From Anaeromassilibacillus senegalensis (lineage in GTDB: Bacteria; Bacillota; Clostridia; Oscillospirales; Acutalibacteraceae), in NCBI RefSeq assembly GCF_021531715.1, contig NZ_JAFBIT010000001.1:124001-188000 (forward strand): a DNA stretch of 64,000 nucleotides, in the 5' to 3' direction. The notes beneath the pieces were generated by a model. The model did no database searches. It was not told the DNA's origin and saw nothing but the letters and a program-made list of their open reading frames with translations. Of the stretch, positions 39,907 through 47,918 are shown one piece after another. Position numbers and translations under genes: made by a program. Every line of letters begins with the position of its first letter. Position 1 is the first letter of the stretch.

Positions 39907-40167
39907 ATGATGAAGCAAAGTGTCGATGACAGAGCTGCCATGCTTGGGGAATACATTGTGCAGAACAAGGCGACTGTACGCCGCGCGGCAAAGCAGTTTG
40001 GCGTGAGCAAATCGACGGTACATAAAGACGTCGCAGAGCGGCTGCGGCACGTGGATATGGGGCTTTATAAGGAGGTGCGGGATGTTCTGGCCGTAAATAA
40101 GGCACAGCGGCACATCCGGGGCGGCATGGCGACAAAGCGCAAATACGAGCACAAGAGCAGGAAGTGA
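39907..40167 (+). CDS. spoIIID: Sporulation transcriptional regulator SpoIIID
   Basis: An 86-aa DNA-binding protein of mother-cell sporulation control. The helix-turn-helix is at ~22-45 (ATVRRAAKQFGVSKSTVHKD), followed by the family's basic C-terminus (HIRGGMATKRKYEHKSRK). Length and sequence match SpoIIID closely. Two adjacent ATGs (39907, 39910) are possible starts after GGTGAGGGTG. Its presence with yabP and yabQ shows that a sporulation programme exists or once existed in this organism. Confidence 0.95.
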   Translation: MMKQSVDDRAAMLGEYIVQNKATVRRAAKQFGVSKSTVHKDVAERLRHVDMGLYKEVRDVLAVNKAQRHIRGGMATKRKYEHKSRK

Positions 40168-40179
40168 GCCTGCTCGGCG

Positions 40180-41985
40180 TCAAGATTCCGTCGGTTCGGA
40201 AGCCTGCATCTGCGCAGAGCTTTTCGGCAGCGTGTATTTGTCTGTAAAGCGGTTGTAGTAGCCGGTGAAGCGCGGCTCGCCGGAGGTTTTGACCTCGTTT
40301 AAGTAGCCGTGTGTGTCCATCGCGGAGTCCTTGATCTGGATCATGCAGACCGCAATATTGGAACAGTGATCGGAGATGCGCTCGTAGTTATTCAGGATAT
40401 CGGAGAGCACAAAGCCGAGCTCAATCGTACATTTGCCCTCCTGCAGGCGGCGGACGTGCCGGTTCTTCAGCTCAACCTTCAGACTGTCGATGACCTGCTC
40501 GAGCGGCTCCACCTCGTAGGCGAGCTGGAGGTCGTTTTTTGCAAAGGCGTCCGTCGTGATGTTGAGAATCTCGATCACGGCATTCGTGAAGATCTTCAGC
40601 TCCTCCTGCGCCTTTTCGGAGAACTGCAGGCCCTTATCGTGAATTTCCCGCGCGACGCGCAGAATGTTCACGGCATGGTCGCTGATGCGTTCGAAATCGC
40701 CGATGGTGTGCAGAAGCTGCGAGACGTCGTTGCTGTCTGCATGGGAGAGGTTCTTACTGGAAATTTTGACAAGGTATGAGCCGAGCTTATCCTCAAACTG
40801 ATCGACCTTATCCTCGTTTTTCTCAATTTGTTTTGCGACGTCCTCGTCAAAATGCGAGAGCAGGCCGATGGCGTCGAGGATGGTGTCGCGCGCCGTGTTT
40901 GCCATCCGCACGGTGGCATTGCGGCACTCCGCGATCGCGAACGAGGGAGAGAGCAGCAGACGCTCGTCGAGCAGAACGGTGTGGTCGCCCTGTGTGCCGG
41001 GCTTTACGCGCTTGTCGCGCACGGTGAGCACCGCCAGTTTTTCAAGCTGCTTGCAGAACGGCAGCAGAATGAACGTCGTGAGCAGATTGAAGGCCGAATG
41101 TACGACGGCGATCATAAACGAGGAGATCGGCTGATCGGTGAAAGAGAAATGGAAGATGGCATCCGCCAGATAGAAGCCGGAGAGGCAGATGACGGTACCG
41201 AGGACATTGAAGTAGATATGCACCGCGGTAACGCGCTTCGCGTTCTTTGAGGTGCCGATGGAGGAGAGCAGCGCCGTAATGCAGGTGCCGATATTCTGGC
41301 CCATGATGATTGGCAGCGCCATGTTGAACGAGATGCCCCCTGTCATGGCGAGGGACTGCAGGATACCGAGCGACGCCGCAGAGCTCTGAATCAGCGCCGT
41401 GATCAGCGTACCGGCCAGAATCGCGACGAACGGATTGTTGAGCATCATCAGGATATCCTTGAATTGCGGCAGATCGGCAAGCGGCTTGACTGCGCCGCTC
41501 ATCAGTGTCATGCCGGTCATCAGGATGGCAAAGCCGATGCAGACCGAGCCGATGTCCTTTTTCTTGCTGCTCTTTGTAAACATAATCAGAATGATGCCGA
41601 TCAGCGCGATGATGGGCGAAAAACTTTCCGGCTTTAGAAGCTGGACAAAGACGTTGTCGCTCGTGATACCGGACAGGCTCAGGATCCACGCGGTGACGGT
41701 GGTGCCGATGTTTGAACCCATAATAACGCCGATGGACTGGCCAAGCTCCATGATGCCGGAGTTGACAAGACCGACCAGCATGACCGTCATAGCGGAGGAG
41801 GACTGGATCGCAATGGTAATCGCCATGCCGAGCAGCAGGCTTTTGAACCGGTTGGAGGTCATGGAACGCAGCACGCGCTCCAGCTTGCCGCCGACCATTT
41901 TTTCCAGACTGGAGGAAAGCAGGTGCATGCCGTACAGGAAGAATGCAAGTCCGCCAAAAAGTGTTATAACGGAGAAAATGTCCAT
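40180..41985 (-). CDS. Na/Pi cotransporter family protein with PhoU-like domain
   Basis: A 601-aa membrane protein. Two repeated Na/Pi cotransporter units (~5-140 and ~165-300) carry the QSS motifs AITIAIQSSSAMTVM and LITALIQSSAASLG. A C-terminal cytosolic PhoU-like helical region follows (~345-560; FERISDHAVNILRVAREI, NNYERISDHCSNIAVC). It probably moves phosphate with sodium; bacterial members may export it. It is preceded by its own promoter and ends 13 bp from the convergent spoIIID. Confidence 0.92.
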   Translation of the reverse strand: MDIFSVITLFGGLAFFLYGMHLLSSSLEKMVGGKLERVLRSMTSNRFKSLLLGMAITIAIQSSSAMTVMLVGLVNSGIMELGQSIGVIMGSNIGTTVTAWILSLSGITSDNVFVQLLKPESFSPIIALIGIILIMFTKSSKKKDIGSVCIGFAILMTGMTLMSGAVKPLADLPQFKDILMMLNNPFVAILAGTLITALIQSSAASLGILQSLAMTGGISFNMALPIIMGQNIGTCITALLSSIGTSKNAKRVTAVHIYFNVLGTVICLSGFYLADAIFHFSFTDQPISSFMIAVVHSAFNLLTTFILLPFCKQLEKLAVLTVRDKRVKPGTQGDHTVLLDERLLLSPSFAIAECRNATVRMANTARDTILDAIGLLSHFDEDVAKQIEKNEDKVDQFEDKLGSYLVKISSKNLSHADSNDVSQLLHTIGDFERISDHAVNILRVAREIHDKGLQFSEKAQEELKIFTNAVIEILNITTDAFAKNDLQLAYEVEPLEQVIDSLKVELKNRHVRRLQEGKCTIELGFVLSDILNNYERISDHCSNIAVCMIQIKDSAMDTHGYLNEVKTSGEPRFTGYYNRFTDKYTLPKSSAQMQASEPTES

Positions 41986-42073
41986 GTGAGTTTGCAGCTC
42001 CTTTTTGTTTTCAGAACGCTCGTTTCAACTTAGCTTAACTTACCTTTTTAACTGTTTCTTTACATACGTATTT

Positions 42074-42103
42074 ATTCTAACATAGACCAACGACAGAATT
42101 CAA
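42074..42103 (-). promoter_or_regulatory. Promoter of the Na/Pi cotransporter gene
   Basis: On the minus strand -35 TTGAAT (42098-42103), 18-bp spacer, -10 TAGAAT (42074-42079). Confidence 0.6.
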
Positions 42104-42160
42104 TGCCTTTTTCGGAAAAAGTCTCTATTTGCAGAATTTTGCTGCTTTGGCTTCCATTTC

Positions 42161-42190
42161 TTGACGGCGCGGGGGCAATCGCGCTATACT
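42161..42190 (+). promoter_or_regulatory. Promoter of ispD-ispF
   Basis: -35 TTGACG (42161-42166), 18-bp spacer, -10 TATACT (42185-42190). It shares the 15-mer GGCAATCGCGCTATA with the promoter at 55291. Confidence 0.75.
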
Positions 42191-42254
42191 ATATAAAAGG
42201 GTAACAGGATAGAACGGCATGAAAATGAGGAACGGAAAAGGAAGTGACCCGATT

Positions 42255-42947
42255 ATGAAAATCAATGCGGTGGTCGTTGCGGCCGGAAATTCCACGCGGA
42301 TGTGCAGCGGCGGCGTTTCCAAAACGATGATGACGGTCGCCGGGGAACCAGTGCTGCGGCGCACGCTGCGCGCGTTTGATGCGGCGCCGTGCATCTCGGA
42401 GATTGTCGTCGTGGCGCGCGCCTGCGATTTTGATGCGGTGCGCGAAGCGGCAGAGCCGATTCATAAACCGGTGCATCTCGCCGAGGGCGGCCGGGAGCGG
42501 CAGGATTCAGTCGCAAACGGCGCGGCGCTCTGCGCGGGGACGGATTTTATCGCCGTGCATGACGGCGCGCGGCCGTTTATAACGCCGGAGCGGATTGAAG
42601 CAGTCTGTGCGGACGCCGTACGGTACGGTGCGGCGACGCTGGCGGTGCCGGTGAAGGATACGATCAAGCTGTCAACGGCGGAGGGGTTCGCCGGTGGTAC
42701 ACCGGATCGCGCACAGCTTCGCGCCGTCCAGACGCCGCAGGTATTCAGCCTGCCGTTGTACCGGCACGCGTTGGCGCTGGCGGAAGAAGCGGACAAGCGG
42801 TACACGGACGACTGCCAGCTGATCGAAGCGGCGGGCGGCGCGGTGTACCTGACGATGGGCGATTACCGCAATATCAAAATCACAACGCCGGAGGATCTGC
42901 TCGTCGCAGAGGCCTTCGCAAAGGACGAAAATCAAACAGGTCAATGA
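42255..42947 (+). CDS. ispD: IspD, 2-C-methyl-D-erythritol 4-phosphate cytidylyltransferase
   Basis: A 230-aa cytosolic enzyme of the MEP isoprenoid pathway that couples CTP to MEP. The motifs are [20 protein letters not shown] (CTP-binding, ~6-25), [24 protein letters not shown] and VPVKDTIK, ending [14 protein letters not shown]. The start ATG 42255 is chosen for the AAGGAAGTG RBS; an ATG at 42219 lacks one. It stands 17 bp before ispF. Confidence 0.96.
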   Translation: MKINAVVVAAGNSTRMCSGGVSKTMMTVAGEPVLRRTLRAFDAAPCISEIVVVARACDFDAVREAAEPIHKPVHLAEGGRERQDSVANGAALCAGTDFIAVHDGARPFITPERIEAVCADAVRYGAATLAVPVKDTIKLSTAEGFAGGTPDRAQLRAVQTPQVFSLPLYRHALALAEEADKRYTDDCQLIEAAGGAVYLTMGDYRNIKITTPEDLLVAEAFAKDENQTGQ

Positions 42948-42964
42948 GAAAGGATGGATTTCAG

Positions 42965-43432
42965 ATGAGAATTGGACATGGATATGATGTACACGCATTG
43001 GCGGAGCACCGCGACCTGATCATCGGCGGCGTGCAGATTCCGTATGAGCTCGGTCTGCTCGGGCATTCCGACGCGGATGTGCTGGCGCATGCGATTTCGG
43101 ATGCGCTGCTCGGCGCGGCGGCGCTCGGCGACATCGGCGTGCTGTTTCCGGATAACGACCCGCAGTATGAGGGAGCGGACAGCCTGAAGCTGCTTTCGGC
43201 GGTTGTTGCGGCCGTGCGGCGCAAGGGCTATGCCATCGGGAACATTGATGCGACGGTCATTGCGCAGCGTCCGAAGCTGCGCCCGTACATCGACGAGATG
43301 CGGCGCAATATCGCCTCGGCCTGCAACATCGAGATAGACTGCGTCAGCATCAAGGCAACGACAGAGGAATGCCTCGGCTTTACGGGGCGCGGCGAGGGCA
43401 TCTCGGCGCACGCGGTCTGCCTGCTCGTCTGA
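42965..43432 (+). CDS. ispF: IspF, 2-C-methyl-D-erythritol 2,4-cyclodiphosphate synthase
   Basis: A 155-aa trimeric zinc enzyme, next but one after IspD in the MEP pathway. The motifs are [12 protein letters not shown] (metal ligands Asp and His), [41 protein letters not shown] and [18 protein letters not shown]. The start ATG 42965 follows AAAGGATGG; the IspE step is not encoded in the window. Confidence 0.97.
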   Translation: MRIGHGYDVHALAEHRDLIIGGVQIPYELGLLGHSDADVLAHAISDALLGAAALGDIGVLFPDNDPQYEGADSLKLLSAVVAAVRRKGYAIGNIDATVIAQRPKLRPYIDEMRRNIASACNIEIDCVSIKATTEECLGFTGRGEGISAHAVCLLV

Positions 43433-43522
43433 GCCGCCATAGCACAGGCACACTTCCGTGGCTTGTCTCATATTCTGTAGCAGGATACAGACAAGCGTAT
43501 GGAGAAAGCGGAGGTGCTTGTT

Positions 43523-43771
43523 ATGGGAAATCAGAACGGCCCGGAGGAAAAGCCGGTGATCGTGGTCAGCAGCGTGACGTATGCGCTGAAAAGCCGCGAT
43601 CTGCTTTTCAAAAAGGGAATCAAATCGTATGTGGAGCGCTTGCCGCATACGCGTGAGAGCGGCTGCGGCTACGGCGTTTATGTGCCGGCGCGCACCGATG
43701 AGGCGGAACGTTTTCTGCGTGAAGCGGGCGTCAAAGTGTTTTACCGGACAGAGCGGGGCGCGTCGTCATGA
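43523..43771 (+). CDS. DUF3343 putative sulfur/selenium carrier protein
   Basis: An 82-aa protein of the DUF3343 type. Its pattern is VIVVSSVTYALKSRDLLFKKGIKSYVERLPHTRESGCGYGVYVP; the GCGYG cysteine is the conserved residue thought to carry sulfur or selenium. It overlaps by 4 nt (ATGA) with a cysteine-desulfurase-like gene, the expected donor. Start ATG 43523 behind GCGGAGGTGC; an in-frame ATG at 43499 has no RBS. Confidence 0.82.
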   Translation: MGNQNGPEEKPVIVVSSVTYALKSRDLLFKKGIKSYVERLPHTRESGCGYGVYVPARTDEAERFLREAGVKVFYRTERGASS

Positions 43772-44946
43772 TCTATCTCGACAACAGTGCGACGACATAC
43801 CCGAAGCCGCTCGCCGTGCGCAGGCGCATGGCGGAGGCGCTCGAGCGTTATGGGGCGAATCCCGGGCGCGGCGGGTTTAGAATGAGTATGGATACGGCGC
43901 AGGCCGTGTATGCCGTGCGGCAGAAAGCGGCCGCGCTTTTTAATGCGGAAGGCCCCGAGTGTGTTTCGTTTCAGCCGAGCTGTACGCAGGCGCTGAATAT
44001 CGTCATCCAGTCTTTAAAACGCGGCGACCATGTGCTCGTCACGGATCTCGAGCACAACGCGGTGCTGCGCCCGCTCAAAGCGATGGAAGTGGAGGGCGTG
44101 AGCTTCACCGTTGTGCCCGTCACACCGTGTGACAACGATGCGACACTCGACGCGTTCCGGCGTGCGATCCGTGAGAATACACGGATGTTCATCTGCACGC
44201 ACGCCTCGAATGTGTGGGGCATCCGCGTGCCCGTGGAGCGGCTTGCGGCGCTCGCGCACGTTTACGGCGCGGAGATCTGTGTGGACTGCGCGCAGTCCGG
44301 CGGCGTGATTCCGCTCGATGTCACGGCGGGCGGGATCGATTATCTCTGCTGCGCCGGGCATAAGGGGCTTTACGGCACGATGGGAACGGGCATGCTGATT
44401 ACAAAACAGGGCGAGAAGCTTCGCAGCCTGATTCAGGGCGGCACGGGCACGCTCGCGCTGCAGCTTGAGCAGCCGCGGGACATGCCCGAATATCTCGAAA
44501 GCGGTACGCAGAATGTGCCGGGCATTCTGGCGCTCGGCGCGGGCATCGACTTTGTGCGTGCACACGGCGAGGACAACCTGCGGCAGCGCGAGATGCGTCA
44601 TGTGCGCCGCGTATATGACGCCTTCAGCCGCATGCAGCACGTCGAGCTGTATACACCTGCACCGGACATGCAGTATTTTGCGCCGGTGCTGGGCTTCAAT
44701 GTGCGTGGTATGCAGAGCGAGGCGGTCGGCGAGGTACTTGCGAAGCGGGATATCGCCGTGCGCTGCGGCTTCCACTGCGCGCCGTTTGCGCACCGGAAAA
44801 TGGGCACGGCAGACGATGTGCACGGCGGCGCGGTGCGCGTGTCGCCCGGCGCGTTTACAACCGATGCACAGATCACGGAGCTGATCCGAACGGTTTCCGC
44901 ACTGCGCGCGGGTACAACGGCGGAGAAAATGCACAGGCAAAAATGA
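43768..44946 (+). CDS. Cysteine desulfurase-family PLP enzyme
   Basis: A 392-aa class V aminotransferase fold protein. Start IYLDNSATTYPKP; PLP-lysine in YLCCAGHKGLYGTMGTG (~200); a catalytic-cysteine loop in DIAVRCGFHCAPFAHRKMG (~335-345). Such enzymes take sulfur (or selenium) from cysteine (selenocysteine). Coupling to the DUF3343 gene suggests that the released S/Se is passed to that carrier. A terminator follows at 45001-45028. Confidence 0.9.
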   Translation: MIYLDNSATTYPKPLAVRRRMAEALERYGANPGRGGFRMSMDTAQAVYAVRQKAAALFNAEGPECVSFQPSCTQALNIVIQSLKRGDHVLVTDLEHNAVLRPLKAMEVEGVSFTVVPVTPCDNDATLDAFRRAIRENTRMFICTHASNVWGIRVPVERLAALAHVYGAEICVDCAQSGGVIPLDVTAGGIDYLCCAGHKGLYGTMGTGMLITKQGEKLRSLIQGGTGTLALQLEQPRDMPEYLESGTQNVPGILALGAGIDFVRAHGEDNLRQREMRHVRRVYDAFSRMQHVELYTPAPDMQYFAPVLGFNVRGMQSEAVGEVLAKRDIAVRCGFHCAPFAHRKMGTADDVHGGAVRVSPGAFTTDAQITELIRTVSALRAGTTAEKMHRQK

Positions 44947-45000
44947 ACAAAATGTAAAGAATCAGACAAAGTGACCGAAAACGACACGAAAAACCACGAT

Positions 45001-45036
45001 GGCCCCCTTTTCATTTCGGGGCCTTTGTGCTAAAAT
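45001..45036 (+). terminator. Terminator after the desulfurase gene, overlapping the cdaA promoter
   Basis: GGCCCC (45001-45006) / GGGGCC (45018-45023) followed by TTTGT. The same stretch supplies a -35-like TTTTCA (45009-45014) 16 bp from a -10 TAAAAT (45031-45036) for cdaA. Confidence 0.65.
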
Positions 45037-45088
45037 ATACCTAAAGTATACGCTTTGGCGGTTGGTTGATCTGCCGGAGCATAAAGGG

Positions 45089-45994
45089 GTGAAGAGCTTG
45101 GAAGGAATCCTCAGTGCGGTTGCATCCTGGTGGGACTGGATGCTGAGCATTGCCAAGAGTTTTCAATTTAAAGACGCCGTGGATATCACGATTGTGGCGC
45201 TGTTGATTTACGGTTTGATCAAGCTCGTGCGTGAAACGCGCGCCGGCCAGCTTGTTAAGGGACTGGTTCTGCTTGTGTTTCTGTTCCTGATTTCGTCCTA
45301 TCTGCAGCTTGTGATGGTCAGTCAGGTGCTCACCTATTTCTTCCAGTTCGCCTTCGTAGCCATCCTGATTGTGTTCCAGCCGGAGATCCGCAAGGCGCTC
45401 GAGCAGATGGGGCGCAGCAATATGGGACAATCCATTGCGAACGCGGTCACAGGCCGCGACCGCGACCGGAACCGCGCGCAGATACGCAAGGCGATCAACG
45501 CTGTGGTTGACGGCGTCGGCATCCTGCAGCAGCTCAAAATGGGAGCGCTGATCGTGTTTGAGCGCCAGACAAAGCTCGGCGAAATCATCGAGACGGGCAC
45601 GCCGATCAACTGCGAGCCGTCCGGTCAGATTGTCGGCAACATCTTTTTCAATAAGGCGCCCCTGCATGATGGTGCCATGATCATCCGCGATGGTATGATC
45701 CACGCGGCGGGCTGCATTCTGCCGCTGACAAAGAATACGTCCATTTCGGCGGAGCTTGGTACGCGGCACCGCGCGGCGCTCGGTGTGAGCGAGGAATCGG
45801 ATGCGATTGCCGTGGTGGTTTCGGAAGAAACCGGGCAGATTTCCGTCGCGGTCAACGGCGTTCTTGCGCGTCGGTTCACGCGGGATACACTGCGCGACGT
45901 GCTGGAAAACTACCTGATTCCGCAGGAGGAGAAGGCCTCCACAGTGCGCCGCAAGCTCAGCTTTATCTCGGGCAAAAGGACGGTGAAGAAGTGA
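45089..45994 (+). CDS. cdaA: CdaA-type diadenylate cyclase (c-di-AMP synthase)
   Basis: A 301-aa membrane enzyme that makes c-di-AMP from two ATP. Three hydrophobic helices (~25-110) are followed by a DAC domain (~120-270) with the catalytic LHDGAMIIRDG and the RHRAALG motif. A basic tail ends the protein. The GTG start at 45089 has GGAG 9 bases upstream; the longer frame from 44999 runs over the terminator and is rejected. The next gene is its YbbR-type regulator, overlapping by one base. Confidence 0.93.
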   Translation: MKSLEGILSAVASWWDWMLSIAKSFQFKDAVDITIVALLIYGLIKLVRETRAGQLVKGLVLLVFLFLISSYLQLVMVSQVLTYFFQFAFVAILIVFQPEIRKALEQMGRSNMGQSIANAVTGRDRDRNRAQIRKAINAVVDGVGILQQLKMGALIVFERQTKLGEIIETGTPINCEPSGQIVGNIFFNKAPLHDGAMIIRDGMIHAAGCILPLTKNTSISAELGTRHRAALGVSEESDAIAVVVSEETGQISVAVNGVLARRFTRDTLRDVLENYLIPQEEKASTVRRKLSFISGKRTVKK

Positions 45995-47334
45995 TGCGGA
46001 GCAAAAAAGCACAGAACGGCGAGCAGGCGGAGCGCAAGCTGCATCCGCTGCGCGCCTTTGAAAACAACACGCTGCTTCTGATCTTTTCTTTCCTGTGTGC
46101 CGCGGTCATCTGGTTCTCCATGATGGCGGGCTCTGTTGAGGGCCGCGCCACGATTGTCAGCAATGTGCCGATCAAGGTTGAGATTTCCGAAGCGGCGCAG
46201 GAGGCGGGTATCCGGATCTTCAGCATGAGCCATACCTCTACGGACGTTTCGATTACGGGTAGCTCGCTGATTACGAGCAAGGTGACGGCAGAGGATCTCG
46301 GCGTTACGGCGACGTTTGATCCCGCCACCTCTATGCTGACCGGAAATTCCATGCAGCAGGCGACCATGACGCTGCGCGCATACAAGAAAGGCAACACGCT
46401 GGCGGAATATGAGGTTGAAAGCGTTTCTCCGTCTGAAGTTACGGTTGCCTACGACAAATACAAGGAAACGCAGCTCACGATTGAGAACGATATCCAGTAC
46501 ACGGCGGCTGAGAACTACTATGCCGCGTCAGCACCGACGCTCTCCACGGACATCATTACGATCTCCGGACCGGAAAGCAGCGTCAATAAGGTGGCGCGCG
46601 CCGCACTGGTCTATACGTTCAGCGATGAACTCACGCAGTCAAAATCGATCTCCTGCAAGGTGACGCTGCTTGATGTGAACGGCGATGTGATCGATCCCAC
46701 GGCGCAGTATCTTACGCTGAGCGACGATACCGTGGATGTTTCGATCCCGGTCACAAGCCGCCAGACCGTTTCGCTTGAGGCGGATATCCGCAATATCCCG
46801 GAGAGCTTCGCGAAGAACCGCATCACCATCAACCCGGAGACGATTGAGATCGCGGGAGACGGGGAGACAATCTCGAAGTATAAGACGCTGACGCTCGCAA
46901 CGCCGATCAACTTCTTCGACGTGACGCCGGACAACAATACGTTCACCGTAGCGATCCCGGTTCCGAGCGGCGTGACAAACATCAGCCGTGTGGAGACGGC
47001 GACCGTGACCTTTAATCTGAACGGCTACGGGCAGTCGCAATTTACGACGGACAACATCAGCGTGATCAATGTGCCGGAGGGCAAAGAGGCCGGACTTTCC
47101 ACAAAGAGCATGACCGTTAAAGTGGTCGGCACGGAGGCACAGCTCTCCAGACTGAACGGCGAATCGATCTTCTGCACGGTGGATCTATCTTCGGTCACGG
47201 ATCCAAGCGGCAGCATCGAGGTGCCGGTCACGATCAGCATCAACAATGCGGATTCGTGCTGGGCAACCGGTGTCTATACCGCGCATGTGACTGTTACAGA
47301 CAAGGCGGCTGCCGCAGACGCGGAACCGGAATAA
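45994..47334 (+). CDS. YbbR-domain protein (CdaR-like regulator of c-di-AMP synthase)
   Basis: A 446-aa protein with an N-terminal cytosolic tail, one membrane helix (~30-48) and four YbbR repeats outside the membrane (~55-430; for example VKVVGTEAQLSRLNGESIF and ISGPESSVNKVARA). CdaR proteins bind and modulate CdaA. The start ATG at 45994 overlaps the cdaA TGA. A GTG three bases earlier is also possible. Confidence 0.92.
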   Translation: MRSKKAQNGEQAERKLHPLRAFENNTLLLIFSFLCAAVIWFSMMAGSVEGRATIVSNVPIKVEISEAAQEAGIRIFSMSHTSTDVSITGSSLITSKVTAEDLGVTATFDPATSMLTGNSMQQATMTLRAYKKGNTLAEYEVESVSPSEVTVAYDKYKETQLTIENDIQYTAAENYYAASAPTLSTDIITISGPESSVNKVARAALVYTFSDELTQSKSISCKVTLLDVNGDVIDPTAQYLTLSDDTVDVSIPVTSRQTVSLEADIRNIPESFAKNRITINPETIEIAGDGETISKYKTLTLATPINFFDVTPDNNTFTVAIPVPSGVTNISRVETATVTFNLNGYGQSQFTTDNISVINVPEGKEAGLSTKSMTVKVVGTEAQLSRLNGESIFCTVDLSSVTDPSGSIEVPVTISINNADSCWATGVYTAHVTVTDKAAAADAEPE

Positions 47335-47339
47335 TGAAA

Positions 47340-47385
47340 AAACCCCGCTGACCGTCCCAACCGGGACATTGTCAGCGGGGGTTTT
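47340..47385 (+). terminator. Terminator after cdaA-ybbR
   Basis: AACCCCGCTGAC (47341-47352) pairs with GTCAGCGGGG (from 47371) plus TT, with an inner GTCCC/GGGAC hairpin, then GTTTTGC. Confidence 0.9.
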
Positions 47386-47390
47386 GCATC

Positions 47391-47420
47391 AAAAAAGGGC
47401 TGCCGGACAGCGGCAGCTCT
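47391..47420 (-). terminator. Terminator for the minus-strand small gene
   Basis: AGGGCTGCCG (47396-47405) / CGGCAGCTCT (47411-47420); on the minus strand it is followed by TTTTTT. Confidence 0.85.
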
Positions 47421-47429
47421 TGGGTATAC

Positions 47430-47663
47430 TCAAAAAAGCCGGAAAACGCCGGATGCGGCAATGCAGTCGGAAACGGCGGCGAGCCAGTCCTTGATGGCGA
47501 TCGGTACGCCGGTGGCTTTCAAAATCACAATTATCAGAATAATCACAGCCAAAATGGCGAGCACCTTGAGGGCAAACATGTAATTGCCATGTGCGTGCTC
47601 CTCGTCGTGACCGTGCGCAGTCTTTTTGGAGTGGGGCTCCGCACCGTGATTTTTATCCTCCAT
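47430..47663 (-). CDS. Small His-rich single-pass membrane protein
   Basis: A 77-aa protein. The soluble N-terminus is rich in His and acidic residues (SKKTAHGHDEEHAHGN, ~12-28), followed by a long hydrophobic helix (~30-52) and a short C-terminal part. The His cluster looks like a metal-binding segment, but no family is recognised. Start ATG 47663 after AAAGAGGTG. It is a single-gene unit with its own terminator. Confidence 0.65.
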   Translation of the reverse strand: MEDKNHGAEPHSKKTAHGHDEEHAHGNYMFALKVLAILAVIILIIVILKATGVPIAIKDWLAAVSDCIAASGVFRLF

Positions 47664-47918
47664 ACCGACACCTCTTTCCCTGCAAATCGACAAATTTTTT
47701 TATTTATTCTATCACAGAATTCTGTTTTTTTCTATAGCGAAGCAGCATTTTTTCGCTGGATTTTACTTTTCGGCAGGTTGACGAATCTATAGGGACAGCG
47801 TTTGGCACCTGTGTGGACTCTTTTTGATAAATTGCGGATTTCTGTTGAATAACTGATGAAAAAATGTTACAATATCTCTTTAGAATTAAGAGAATTGCGC
47901 CGAAAAGGATGAAGCGAT

